A program made the position numbers and the translations under genes. Below are positions 38,250-48,865 of a DNA stretch of 64,000 nt, one piece after another. Under the pieces are notes generated by a model that saw only the letters and a list, made by a program, of their open reading frames with translations, was not told the origin of the DNA and did not search any database. The DNA is from Auriscalpium vulgare. Its lineage: Eukaryota; Basidiomycota; Agaricomycetes; Russulales; Auriscalpiaceae. Location: NCBI GenBank assembly GCA_019915015.1, contig JAHBBC010000013.1, positions 62,001 to 126,000 on the forward strand. Direction: 5' to 3'. Numbering within the stretch: the stretch's first letter is position 1; each line of letters begins with the position of its first letter.

Positions 38250-39544
38250 TTTGAATGTAGGGCGGGCGGCGGCGATGGGGCGTGTACGTCGAGGGCTTGA
38301 GCTGCTATGCGGCAATTCCCGGCGCGCTGTGTACTGTACAGTTTGTGCCCACAGAGTTCGATCTCCGCTGTGGCTATCGGCCGGGCCCGAGGAATGGGCG
38401 CGTATCTTCTGCAGCGTTTTGTGATAGTATTTTCGTCCTGTTTCTGATCCTTCCACCGAAATGATTCGGATTCCGTGTCGGTGACTTAGATAAGGCCCTT
38501 TATTCAGTGGCGATCAGTAGCGTTGAGTCTGGCACCAGTAAGGATATGTTTTCAGGGGAAATTTGCCCAGGAACTGCCGATATGCTGGCATCGGACACTG
38601 GCAGTCGAGTACCACAACCGCCAACATGTACGTCCCCATATCTCGCTTGCTATCGAAGCTGCTGCTTCTAGCTGTTTCAATTTTGCGCCTTCTTGCGCCT
38701 TCTGGGCCTCAGACGCCTCTGGGCTGTGTGCTCGGCGTCATGTTCTCACCATCAAACCACGGTCCTCCCTCCTTCGAGTCCTTAGTCCAACCTTTCGACC
38801 GACACGGAACTATACCTGCAGCGAGGCCAACGCCGAGCAATAGCCATCAGCGCTCTGATTCGTCGCTCCCACTTGGCCACCACATACAGATCAGCAACAC
38901 GGAATAGATCAACGGGGCGCGTCTGATCGGTCTGACCGGCATTCGCCCGCTCTCCGTATGTAAGTAGCGCGGTGCTGATCAGACACCGTGCCTCTCGCGA
39001 GGACCCCCGGGACGTCTATGGAGCAATAATTTTGACACTTTTACAGGGCGTCCGTGCATGCGAGCCGCGTCGGCTGTCCCTGAGCGCGGCGCATGGTGGG
39101 GGCGTGGCGCGCTATCGCGCTTCGTCGATGCCTACAGAGAAGCCTGGAGAGCGGCCGACGCGTAACCAATCTGCCGTCTGCGCACGGAAGAGTGGCGAAG
39201 TCTGCCGCATCCGGGTGTTAGGTTGTTATCATGCTGCGTGGCCGGCGTGGTGTGTCACTGCAACGGCAGGCAGGCTCAAGTAGGCCCCCACTCCCGAGTC
39301 GGAGCACTGTTGCCGATCCGCGTCCTGGCCATTTGGAATGGGCGCAAATGTGTCCTTTCGAATATTCGACGGTGCCCTGTGTGACGCCTCTTCGATTCAC
39401 TGCTGCCAGCCGCTGCCTCGGGTAGTAATTTACGTTCAATGTTGTACAACTATGCTAATGAATTCAGCCGACGGCAATCTGGTTGGAGCTGACGCGGCGA
39501 ACCAGGCCATCTCTTCCGCGCTACACTCTACTCCGTACCACTTT
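38250..39544. other. Intergenic, no supported gene
   Basis: This holds the eL42 promoter and the 3' flank of DUF6534 copy C. The 3' flank (about 39430-39480) resembles the 3' flank of copy D (about 42280-42330), both with a CGGCAATCTG core, consistent with tandem duplication. No convincing frame is present. Confidence 0.4.
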
Positions 39545-41590
39545 CTAATTGACGACGAGCAGCTCTTGTTCGCCGTCGGGTGATCGAAGGCATGATGGGC
39601 CGTATCCCACTATTGATTCGGCTGCGCGCCCAGTGCTCGTCGTCGGCTCTGAGAGCACCGCGCCACTCGCAGGGTGCTGCGTGGAGAAATGTCAGGAATG
39701 AACGAAGGGAGAAAGCATGACGCTGGAACGTACTTCTAAGGTGTCACGGTCACCGGCTGTGGCGTGGAGGGTAGACAGCCTGATGTGAACTGATGTCCGG
39801 CTTGTGTCTGGGGTGTCGACATTGTGCTTTCGACGATTATTCAACCTATCATAGGTTAACAACGCCAGGAGGCTTGCAGAGTAGTGGTGGCGCACGTCAG
39901 GAGTGCCGAGTTCGCATAGACTGTGCGATGTCGAAAGGTCAGGCACAGACACTGTGCTGCCAAGCAGCGGCACCGCACCTTTGCCTGTGCAGAACAAGAC
40001 GGGCACCATTGTGTACTTTTTGGATAGTTCAAGAGGCTGCAAGGAGTAACGAGCGTCGTCCGGTGAAAGTGAACGGACCAGCCTACCAAAAAGAGGACAA
40101 TTGTTTCATACACTCTGCGACTGGATTTAGGATACGTGGATATAAGGAGCGGGCAGAAAGCCTCACAGTATGATCAGTCCGCGCGTAATGAAGAAGACCA
40201 TAAGTCGCATGAATGGGGTCTTTCTGGACATATCAAGAATTGCATATGTATACGGGGGTCAGCAAGTGCAGTAAGACATACCTTTCAGCGAATTCATTCC
40301 GGTGCTGCAGGATGTGCGTCAACGACACAGTGATGAGTATGTCCAAGGCTGTCGACATCCACACGGAACTATAGTAAACCGCATTCAAATCCGAAGGCTA
40401 TATGGTAGCCATTGGGTGAGTTCGACGAAGGGGAGTAAATGCTGGTACTTTGGAATTTTGTAGTCTCCGGTTGTCGGCAATCAAGCTTGCGATGTCCATG
40501 AGCTCAAAGCACATTCTATCTCTCGTATGACTTACGACTGACATGAGAGAACTGCGACGCTGACTTGTCAGCTGGACTTCATTCAATGAACGTACTACTA
40601 GGCATACCGATGCCCCCCACAAAGGGGTATACAGCGAAGACAGTCTGCAAATGATCTTTGTGATCAAGGGCGACATCTGTAGCGAGGAGTCAGGGCCGAC
40701 GCACGAGGATTATTCGAGCAAATATATTGAGGGCTCTGCGATGGGGATAAACGAGTTGGCGCACTATGAGATCATTGAGCGACCCGATTTCCGATGAGCA
40801 AAGACACGTACATCGCCAGATGCGCGAGATGAAAAATCTAGGAAACAAGATGCCGTCAGATGGAATGATACCTGGCTGAAGGAGGGAAGCTAACAGTTGC
40901 ACGAGGGCTAGGGATGTGGTCTAGTGATGTGGACATCAGTCACGCTACTGTGTGAGATGCGCCACTGACTGTAGCTAGATTTTGGGCCTATCGTGACAGC
41001 ATTCGAGTCGGTCATTGTGCGTAGCAAATGAAGATAGGACACGTACATTCCAAGCCCTATTAAATACGCGACGCTGGTTAATTCAGACTTGCACCGACAC
41101 GGAGCACGCGAGTAGACTTGCCAAGTATCGTAAGCCACGTAGAGTGTGTCACTGTAGTGCTTGATGAAGAATATGTACACCATGGCTGACTGGGAAATGG
41201 TCGCGAGGAAGTCGACGAACCTTGCGCGAAAAGTAGCGTCAACGCAAAGCTGTGGTGACATCAGTGTCGGGAAGAGTATCTTACGATATGAGGGCCACCT
41301 AATTTAAGGAAGGGACATGAATCAGCAAGCTGTAGCCGGCACTATCATGCTTGCGACACACCCATATTTTGAGGTCGAGGCCATCATTGGGAAATTCGTC
41401 GAAGTAGTAACTCGTTTGGTAGCATGTGACGCCTGACAACCTGAGCGTACGGCCCTGGTAAGAAGGCCGGGTACGAAGTGGATCCAGCAACTTACACGGC
41501 AGAGATCACGGACCCGATCAACAACGCCCCGGCATTTGGCAGTACACCCGTATCCGACTGCAGGTCGGAAGGCAGGAGAGTGCCTGTCAT
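39545..41590 (-). CDS. DUF6534-like multi-TM membrane protein, copy C
   Basis: Same basidiomycete membrane family. The start MTGTLLPSDLQSDTGVLPNA reads into ALLIGSVISAV. After the first intron come LSGVTCYQTSYYFDEFPNDG, LDLKIW, VALIS, FVDFLATISQSAMVYIFFIK and HYSDTLYVAYDTWQVY. The C-terminal exons give ALNIFARIILV, TVFAVYPFVGGIGM, YANSALLT and LNNRRKHNVDTPDTS, up to a conserved GTACGT donor. The last exon (HPASGAVLSEPTT...) may end at 39545. The middle after WQVY does not read through clearly. A TATA-like element lies near 41712-41722. It lies in tandem with copy D, about 0.9 kb apart, and is more diverged from A and B than those are from each other. Confidence 0.62.
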
Positions 41591-41711
41591 CGGCCAGTGC
41601 GTGTCTTGGAGGGCAGGAAGAGCATGGGATGGCGGAATGGCTGTCTTCGCGCGTGCAAGGTGGGCAGGGGTTATGATGCGAGGAGCAGACGTCCCTCGCT
41701 ACCGTCGTAAG

Positions 41712-41722
41712 TCCATATATAT
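41712..41722 (-). promoter_or_regulatory. TATA-like box of copy C
   Basis: A CATATATATGG element on the minus strand, about 125 bases upstream of the copy C ATG and next to a TAAGTCCA context shared with copy D. Confidence 0.5.
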
Positions 41723-41998
41723 GTCGAAGGTAACGCATGTTCGGTGTCGACGAGGACCACATCCGAGGAGCCCGTCGTGCGTGGGACAGCGCCTCAGTAA
41801 GTAATTGAGACTCGGGTATAACTCTGATACACTTACGTGCGGCCATCGCTCTCGACTCTAGCGCCTGCACTTCCCCTCTTACATTTACACTTGCAGCCTT
41901 CCACTGCCTACCTGATGCGCACGACAGTTGTATGTCGCCATGAGGCTGCGTGCCACATTCACATCTTGGGCACCACGCACAATCGTGTCGCGGGCCTA

Positions 41999-42044
41999 AT
42001 AACAGAACGACTATCTTCTGTGCCAAGATCAGCCACGGAGACTA
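41999..42044 (+). repeat. Dispersed 46-bp repeat, copy 1
   Basis: The sequence beginning ATAACAGAACGACTATCTTC is repeated at 62692-62737 in the same orientation with one mismatch in 46 bases. The flanks are unrelated. Confidence 0.85.
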
Positions 42045-42330
42045 TCGCGGGCCGCACTTTCGCTATGTAATACGCTCACCCTGTGCCACAGGACCGACGG
42101 TTGCGGCCACGTGCCCCGTTGACAGATCAAGCGCATCACAGCATCGAGAAATCGAGCTGAACGCATTGCAAGACGGGGCTGTCGGGCGGGTCATGCCAAT
42201 GTTTGTGGGTTGATGCAGAGTGGGCCGAAGAGCAGGTGTATCGTCCGGCGTTCGACACCGACGCCGGCTGTGGGTTATCTATGTTCAATGACATCAATGT
42301 ACACCGCAGGTAATGAATCCAACGGCAATC

Positions 42331-42367
42331 TGACGCCACTAAAACTGACGCCGCTCAAAATGACGCC
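42331..42367 (+). repeat. 15-nt-period repeat of TGACGCC
   Basis: TGACGCC occurs at 42331, 42346 and 42361, exactly 15 nt apart, with similar A/C-rich spacers (ACTAAAAC and GCTCAAAA). Confidence 0.6.
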
Positions 42368-42524
42368 GGGAGACTCCTAAGTCCGCCGACAGCGCTGCCA
42401 GAGGGCGTGCAAACCACGGAGTGACCCATCGTGACGACGGCACATACCACTGCCTAGTTGACAGCGAACAGTGAACAGGTCCTGCTCGCAGGACATCCGC
42501 ATCCCTTGCCTACTCCCCCTCAGC

Positions 42525-44398
42525 TCAGACTGCGGTTGTTCGCTCTGCGAGCAGTTGCAGTGCCACTGCGCTATTTGAGAGTTGCTGTGGTCGACGCATG
42601 AAAAACGCGTCAGCAATGAACCGGGTGTCGGAAAGCACTTGGGGACGTACCTCCGGCTGATGGTCATCGAGTGCGACGTGGAGATAAGGCAGCGTGATTT
42701 GAACCGAAGTCAGCTTTGTGGCTGAAGTGGTCTCATCCTTGCGCTTTTGACGATTATTCAATCTGTCATGGTACCCTGGGTTAACGAGTCCGGGGGGGGG
42801 GGGGGGAGAGAACAGGGGCAGCGTACGTCATGAGCGCCGAGTTTGCGTAGACTGCATATTTGAACCGGTCAACGGTAGACAATGTGCGGGTATGAAGGCG
42901 CGCCGCACCTTTGCCGAGGCAAAACAAGACGGGCACCCATGTGTAAGACTTCGCCAATTTATGTGGCTGTGGGTGGTAAGCACTATCGTCTGGCAACCGA
43001 GTGGGCGTCTGACCGACCAGAATGAGGACAAGCATTTGATAGATTCTGTAACCGAGATCAGGAAATGTGCGCGAATTGGTCAGAAAGCCTCACACTATGA
43101 TGACACCGCGCGTTATGAAGAAGATGAAAAGTCGTTTGAATGGATTGTGTCTATAAGAATTCACCAATGTGCATTCAAGCGCTGCCGACGTCGCCACGGA
43201 GCTGAAGTAAAGTGGATCCACATTCTGTTTCCACATAGTTACCATTGGGTGGGCTCAACAATTAGATTAAATTCAAAGAATAATACTTGCATGTGTCCTG
43301 GCGGTGTGTTGTTGCCTGGCGCTAGTGGTCAAGCTTTGAATGACCATAAGCATTAATCCTAGTAATGTCCCAAGAGACTTACTCTTGATACGTGAGAGCT
43401 GTGACACGGACTGTCAGCCAAAGCTCATTTTATTGGAGTGCTAAGCATACCGATGATGGCCACATAAGGGTATATAGCAGTGACGGTCTGCATATTAATT
43501 CGTCAGTGTCATCTGGAGCGAGCGGTGAAGATCGACGCACTAAGACCATCCGAATAAAAATATTGAAGGCCTTGCGACCAGGATGGAAAACTTGGTGCAC
43601 TGCAACATCTTGTTGAGCAATCGCTTCCATCTCAGACACGATGAGTTCAGACGCGTACATCGCCAGATACGAGACACAAAGAAGCTAGGAAAGAAATGCG
43701 GTCAAATAAAATTTCGGCCACAAAAAAAGTCTGCGAACAGTTGCACGAGCACTTGAGTTGTGCCCTGGTAATGTGACCGTCAGCGACGCTAGTAAGAAAT
43801 ATTCGCCACTGACTGTAGCCATGTTTTCTGTCTATCGTGACAGACTAAGTTCAGGCCGAGCAGCGACAGCAGAACAGAACACGTACATCCCAAGCCCTGA
43901 TGAATATGTCACAAGTGTAAGGTCAGAACTTGCACCGACACCGAGCAACAGACGTGGACTTGCCAAGTGTTGTAAGCCACGTAACGTGTGTCGCCATAGT
44001 GCTCCACGAAGAATTTGTACATCACCGCTGACTGAGCGCTGGTTGCGATGAAGTCGGAGAGCCTTGCGAGAAGCGACGTCAATAGTTGTGTTGTTGCTAG
44101 AACGAGAGTCATACGATATCAGGGCCATCTGGACCGAGCAGGCATTAGCAGACTGGTGAAAATATCGTGACTGCGACGCACCCATAATTTGAGGTCGAGG
44201 CCATCATTGGGAAAGCAGTCGAAGTAGTAGATCAACTGATAACATGTGACGCCCGAGAACCTGGGCGTGCACCCTTCGTAAGAAGGCAAAATCGCTAGGA
44301 GGAAAGGCAGCTCACGTGGCAGACATCACGGGCCCAATGAATAGGGCACCAGTATCATGGGGAATGCCATGTGTTGTTGACTCCAGGGCGAAAGATAT
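42525..44398 (-). CDS. DUF6534-like multi-TM membrane protein, copy D, start codon altered
   Basis: Fourth member of the family. Homology to copies A-C begins SFALESTTHGIPHDTGALFI, but the codon that aligns with ATG is ATA (44396-44398), and no other in-frame ATG lies between it and an upstream stop. The rest is well kept: FSGVTCYQLIYYFDCFPNDG, LDLKLW, MALIS, LSDFIATSAQSAVMYKFFVE, HYGDTRYVAYNTWQVHVCCS, then NIFIRM, TVTAIYPYVAIIGML, YANSALMT, LNNRQKRKDETT, QITLPYL and the tail SAVALQLLAERTTAV. A 15-base G run sits in the intron near 42792. One base is extra, relative to A-C, after the WQV motif. It may be a pseudogene or may start at a non-AUG codon. Confidence 0.55.
42792..42806 (+). repeat. 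Homopolymer of 15 G
   Basis: Fifteen consecutive G on the plus strand, inside the intron before the last-but-one coding exon of copy D. Assembly of such tracts is error-prone. Confidence 0.8.
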
Positions 44399-45647
44399 CT
44401 AGACAGCGGGGCGATTTGGGTCCTTGGGAGCGACGGGGAGGCAGGGGGAAGATTGGGGGAAGACGTTCGAACCTGGTCGTAAGTATTTCAAGTCCACATA
44501 TACTTATATACGTTCGAAGCTAAACACGTTACCCGAGGCGTCGCAGCATTGGATATTGACACGCATGATCAGTAACGGTACAACTCATAAGACATCGGCT
44601 CGAGCGATTGCGGCAGCCGAAGAACTAGTACTTCTGGGTAAACGCTGAGCGCTGAGGCCGAGGGACCAAGTCTACTTATATATATCAGCCTGTCAGAAAT
44701 TCTCGCTCGATCCCGAAAACAAAACAGAACAGAACAGACTGGTGCACACTGCAGACACGACGGTCGAGGTGGGTGGGCAAAAGATACGTGTCACGAGACC
44801 GTATCAACGCCTCTGGCAATCGACCGCCGTTCATTCGCTCCTACCTTTTCATTCTCCCGCAACACAGACCGGCTTCCACACTACTTATGACTTGCACACT
44901 CGCCGCCGCGTGCTCCGTTTGCGAGCCTCCGCACCGTAACCGCTGACGAAGGTCCGTCGAAATATTGCGGAGCCGTGTATATGCGCTCCTGGGGCTCACC
45001 CCAAATTAGAACACCGAGTCGTCACAGTTATCGACATCCCGCCTTTGCGCGCTCGTCCGAGTGCGTTGACGGCAGCTCTCTGGCAAGCCCACATCGCACC
45101 GCGCACCACGTGGCGTCGCAGCCAGACTTGCATTTGTGCCCATTCAATGTTGATCCGATGCCGGCAACGGTCAACATGGACACCGGCTCGAGGTGCAAGC
45201 ACGGTGTCCGTCACGGTGTCCACAGTGGTGGACCGCGCACGCTATCTTCAAGCTGCCTTCGCGCGCTGTCCCTCTGCGTGACACCTGAAAAGACGGGGCG
45301 GCATCAACCTGGCCCATATCATCCCCGCGACGAGCCCCTTCGGAGTGAATGTGGTTGATGAACGGATGTGCGTTTTTCCTACCTGTCTTCCTGTGTTTCT
45401 CGCGGCGAGCTGAGTTGTGCGCACAGATGCTAGGAGATCGCAATTAGGCCTTTAACTCTCGCGCCCGAATACCACAACTTCCTAGTGCAGCTGCAGATAG
45501 GCTACGCCAAAGTCAGCTGCAGGCTGGATATCAACATATTCCACCCAGCTCCTCATCGCTTTTCCAGCTTTCGTGTGATATGTGGACAAACACGAGCGTT
45601 CCTTTTATCTATGTAGCTGACCTGCCGCTCGGGCAATTATCCAGGAC
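44399..45647. other. Intergenic, no supported gene
   Basis: Copy D promoter on the left, P450-2 3' end on the right. The frames between 44742 and 45443 overlap on both strands and lack domains or splice structure. Confidence 0.4.
44501..44510 (-). promoter_or_regulatory. TATA box of copy D
   Basis: TATATAAGTA on the minus strand, about 105 bases upstream of the position aligned with the start codon. The promoter is therefore kept although the ATG is not. Confidence 0.55.
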
Positions 45648-47658
45648 TCAGAGGCTGCACGGCTTGCAGGCGACGTGCAGGTGCTCGCCAGTGAAGTAGG
45701 GAATAAAGTGCTCCCTGTAAGCGAAATCCGCTGGCCTATACACTCAGTCAGCGGCGATGCATCTCTTGGACAAGTACATCGTCTCACCTCTTTGGATCTG
45801 CAAACAATTCAAAACGTCGGAAGAGATGGGCAAGCGTGAGGTACAACTCGCAATATGCGAGGCTACATAGAATTGGTGAGATAGTGCATAATCCCGGACG
45901 AGTGATAGTTGGCGACAGGTACTCACTTGATACCAAGGCAACTCCGCGGCCCTCGGGAAAAGACTAGGATCGAGCTCTCAAGGGCCTTCGCATCTTCACG
46001 GAGCCACCGCTCAGGAAGAAATTCGTTCGCACGTTCAAAGGCTGAGTCGACGTGCTGGACGAAGGTGGGGCTTTGAGAGACTACCGTCTGCACATAGATT
46101 CCTGTTATACAAAGGCCGATATTAATGCACGGAAAGGGACGTACTCCGCCAGGAATAGCAAGGCCGGTAATGACGGCACCTTCGGGCGGTACCACGAAGG
46201 GCACCGCAGGACCGCCGGGAAACATGCGGAGACCTTCTTTCAGCACAGCCGTCTGAGAGTCTGCTCAGCGCTACGAACTGGTGTCCTGTCCGCAAAGACT
46301 ACGCACCAGGAACGGCAGCTTTTCCAGTACCTCGTACCGTGGTGGCTCATCGAGAATGGGCCACGCAGCGCGTAGCTCATTCCTGAGCATCTCTACGACT
46401 CTCGGGGAATTGACAACGTTGAAAACGGTCTCCGCAAGAGTGATGCTGACGGTATCGGAGCCCGCTCCTAGCAGCACCATGGCTTCTTCAAGCAGGCTCC
46501 GCATAGAGGGCAACGGGCGTCCCTTGTGTGCATCCGGGTTAAGTAGCTGGTGGTAGATGATCGGATGTGGCGTTCTCTCAAGCAAGTTCGGGTCGTGCAT
46601 GAAGCCAACAATCTGCTCCTGCAGCGTCTGCGGAGTGTTATCAGCGGATATTAATTCAGCAAAGGAAGTTGTGCTCACATCCCGCAAGCGAAAAAAAGCG
46701 ACCATGGCGGGTGAAGCAATTCGGAGTGCGAGCCACCGTGGGGTGTATCGCAAGAACCAAACGAATACTTGGAAGTATTTTCCAAGCGTCAGCATTGGCA
46801 ACACCTCTTCGCTCGCGTGCACGAGAGCGGAGTTGAAGTCCGGGGCGGATGTGGCATCGAAGGATCGTGCATAGCAGAACGACGTGATGACATCTGTGGC
46901 GAAGCACCTGAATCCGAGAGTCAGGTCGCTAAATCTCCCTAAGATCGTGTCAATGACTGCAAAGAGCAAGTGCCATGCGGCTCCAATATACCTTGAGCAT
47001 ATTGCCCAGCCAGCGCATCGCAGAGAACGTCAACCTGTAGCAGAAATTATGAGACAGCTCCCATAGGGGAAGATCAGCGTACTCTATCCCGGACAAGGTC
47101 CTGCAACTTGACGATGGACGTCCGGGAAAAAAGTGGACTGAGCACGTCTTTCCGTTGTTTGGCGGCATGATACGACGGTATGCAAAGAGATGCCGTGTCG
47201 GCGTCAAACGCGCGATACATATTGTAGTCTTTGTCCCACTTGTTTTTGGAGGTGTAAATGTCTTTGTGCGCCTGTGGATTGGCGAAGTGAAGCTAGTTGA
47301 CGTACAGAGTGAGACCCGCGCGCATCTAAATCGCCAACCTCAAAACGTTGAGCTCACCTCATTTGGTGCGATTCTAACGACATCACCTATAGCAAAGCAA
47401 TCAGCTGTGAACAGATTGTAAAAGAGAGGACGCACCGTATCTTTGATGCATCTGCAAGCGAATATCATGTAGCGAGATGCCTTTATATATCTCCATATAG
47501 GCAAGCCATAGTCTGGTGGCGGCTGCCCCGCGTGGTCCCGGAAAAGTCGAGAGCGGGTGAACATACAGGTTGTATGCGACGCACCAGGTGCACCAGGCAA
47601 AAGTACCTATAATACCCAGGAGAAAGATATGAGGGACTGGCAGCGGAAGCTCGAGCAT
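45648..47658 (-). CDS. Cytochrome P450 monooxygenase (P450-2), paralogue of P450-1
   Basis: Microsomal-type P450 with unknown substrate. The start MLELPLPVPHIFLLGIIGTF is the membrane anchor, followed by HPLSTFPGPRGAAATRLW. Further motifs are GDVVRIAPNE, KDIYTSKNKWDKDYNMYRAF, the I-helix LLGAGSDTVSIT, the K-helix motif LKEGLRMFPGG, NEFLPERWLRED and the haem loop FSRGPRSCLGIK. The end is EHLHVACKPCSL. It aligns with P450-1 motif for motif and shares its intron positions, so the two arose by gene duplication and now lie about 15 kb apart in the same orientation. All essential residues (ExxR, the haem Cys) are present. The length is normal and no break was found. Confidence 0.92.
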
Positions 47659-48865
47659 AATGAGAGGGGAGCGGGGGATCAGGAGAAGAAAAGTAAACTG
47701 CGTGTCAGCACACTTGAAAAGGAGTTTTTATCCCATTCACAATACATAGCTTTTTCGTGGCAGGGCTGCTGTTCTATCATGACGGGGCCCAGGCTGGCCC
47801 AGGAATACTCAAACTTGAATCGACGTCGGAAGGGTCGCACAGAGAATCCTCTGATTATCAGCCGAGTTGGCCGACTTCTTGGGGCTGGCTTCTGAGCGAT
47901 AGACGGAGTGACGAGCTTCCGGCAGCCTAATCTCCGTAGCTTGACCTTATGGTATCAGAAGATAGTCGGTCTGAATGTAAGCCGGCAGCCACACGACGAA
48001 ATGTCGTAATCGAGAATTTCCTAGGCAGACATCAGACTGGAATGAGCAACGCATCGCCATGGAGTGCACGAGAGCCACGCCATAGGCATGCCGCGGATAT
48101 GAGCATCGAGCAGAGTGAGGCTGGAGATGCAAGAGCAGAGATTCTGCGGGTGATGTTGGTCCCGGAGGCGAGTCAAACGCGATGTACCCATAGCGCACTA
48201 TGTTTGCAAGCGGGTAGTCACGGACGCAGCGCGACAGACGCATCACCTCGGTAGTAGGCGTCGGCTGTACTACTACTTACAACATTGCTTCAGGCCTGAT
48301 CATATCATTAGTCAGAGCACGGGCAGAAGGAGTCGGACATGACAGCACGCGAGGATTATTGTAACGCAACGGAGCTCAATCATTTGCCGTGTTGAGGTCC
48401 ATACGCAGCAGAAGAAGCTCGAGTCCGCGCTTTCTCAAACGACGAGAAGTACAGAGTACTTTGACTAGCTTCGAATAGAGTATGTTCCGACATACGAGCA
48501 TACAGCGAGGAGGTAAGGATGTGCGGCTTGAAATCATTGGAGGTTGAGTCGGAGTCTGCGCGACAGCGACTAACTCGCGGTCCGCGCCCGGACCGGCTGC
48601 ATCAGGCTGAGGCTATTCAGCCTGGCGCTGGCAGCCTGAGGCATACAAGAATATGCGAGTAGCGTCGCGATTACGTGAAGACGAAGGCGTGGGGGAACAC
48701 GATGTCCGCGACTAAGTATGTAATTGATTGAGTGTGACGCACTTTTTGTTACCGCATCACAGAAGCGTACGAGTGGACCAGAACTGAAGAAAACCCCATT
48801 TGACCCCGATTGTAAAGTGATTAGTAAATTGAGTAGTATGTAGCTGCATCCGGACAAGACGAAAA
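47659..48865. other. Intergenic, no supported gene
   Basis: P450-2 promoter and 3' flank of the SDR gene. Only short frames without domain character are present. Confidence 0.4.

Larger units (their letters stand above)
41591..42524. other. Intergenic between copies C and D
   Basis: Contains the copy C promoter, one copy of a dispersed 46-bp repeat (41999-42044) and a 15-nt-period repeat at 42331-42367. No gene is supported. Confidence 0.45.
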
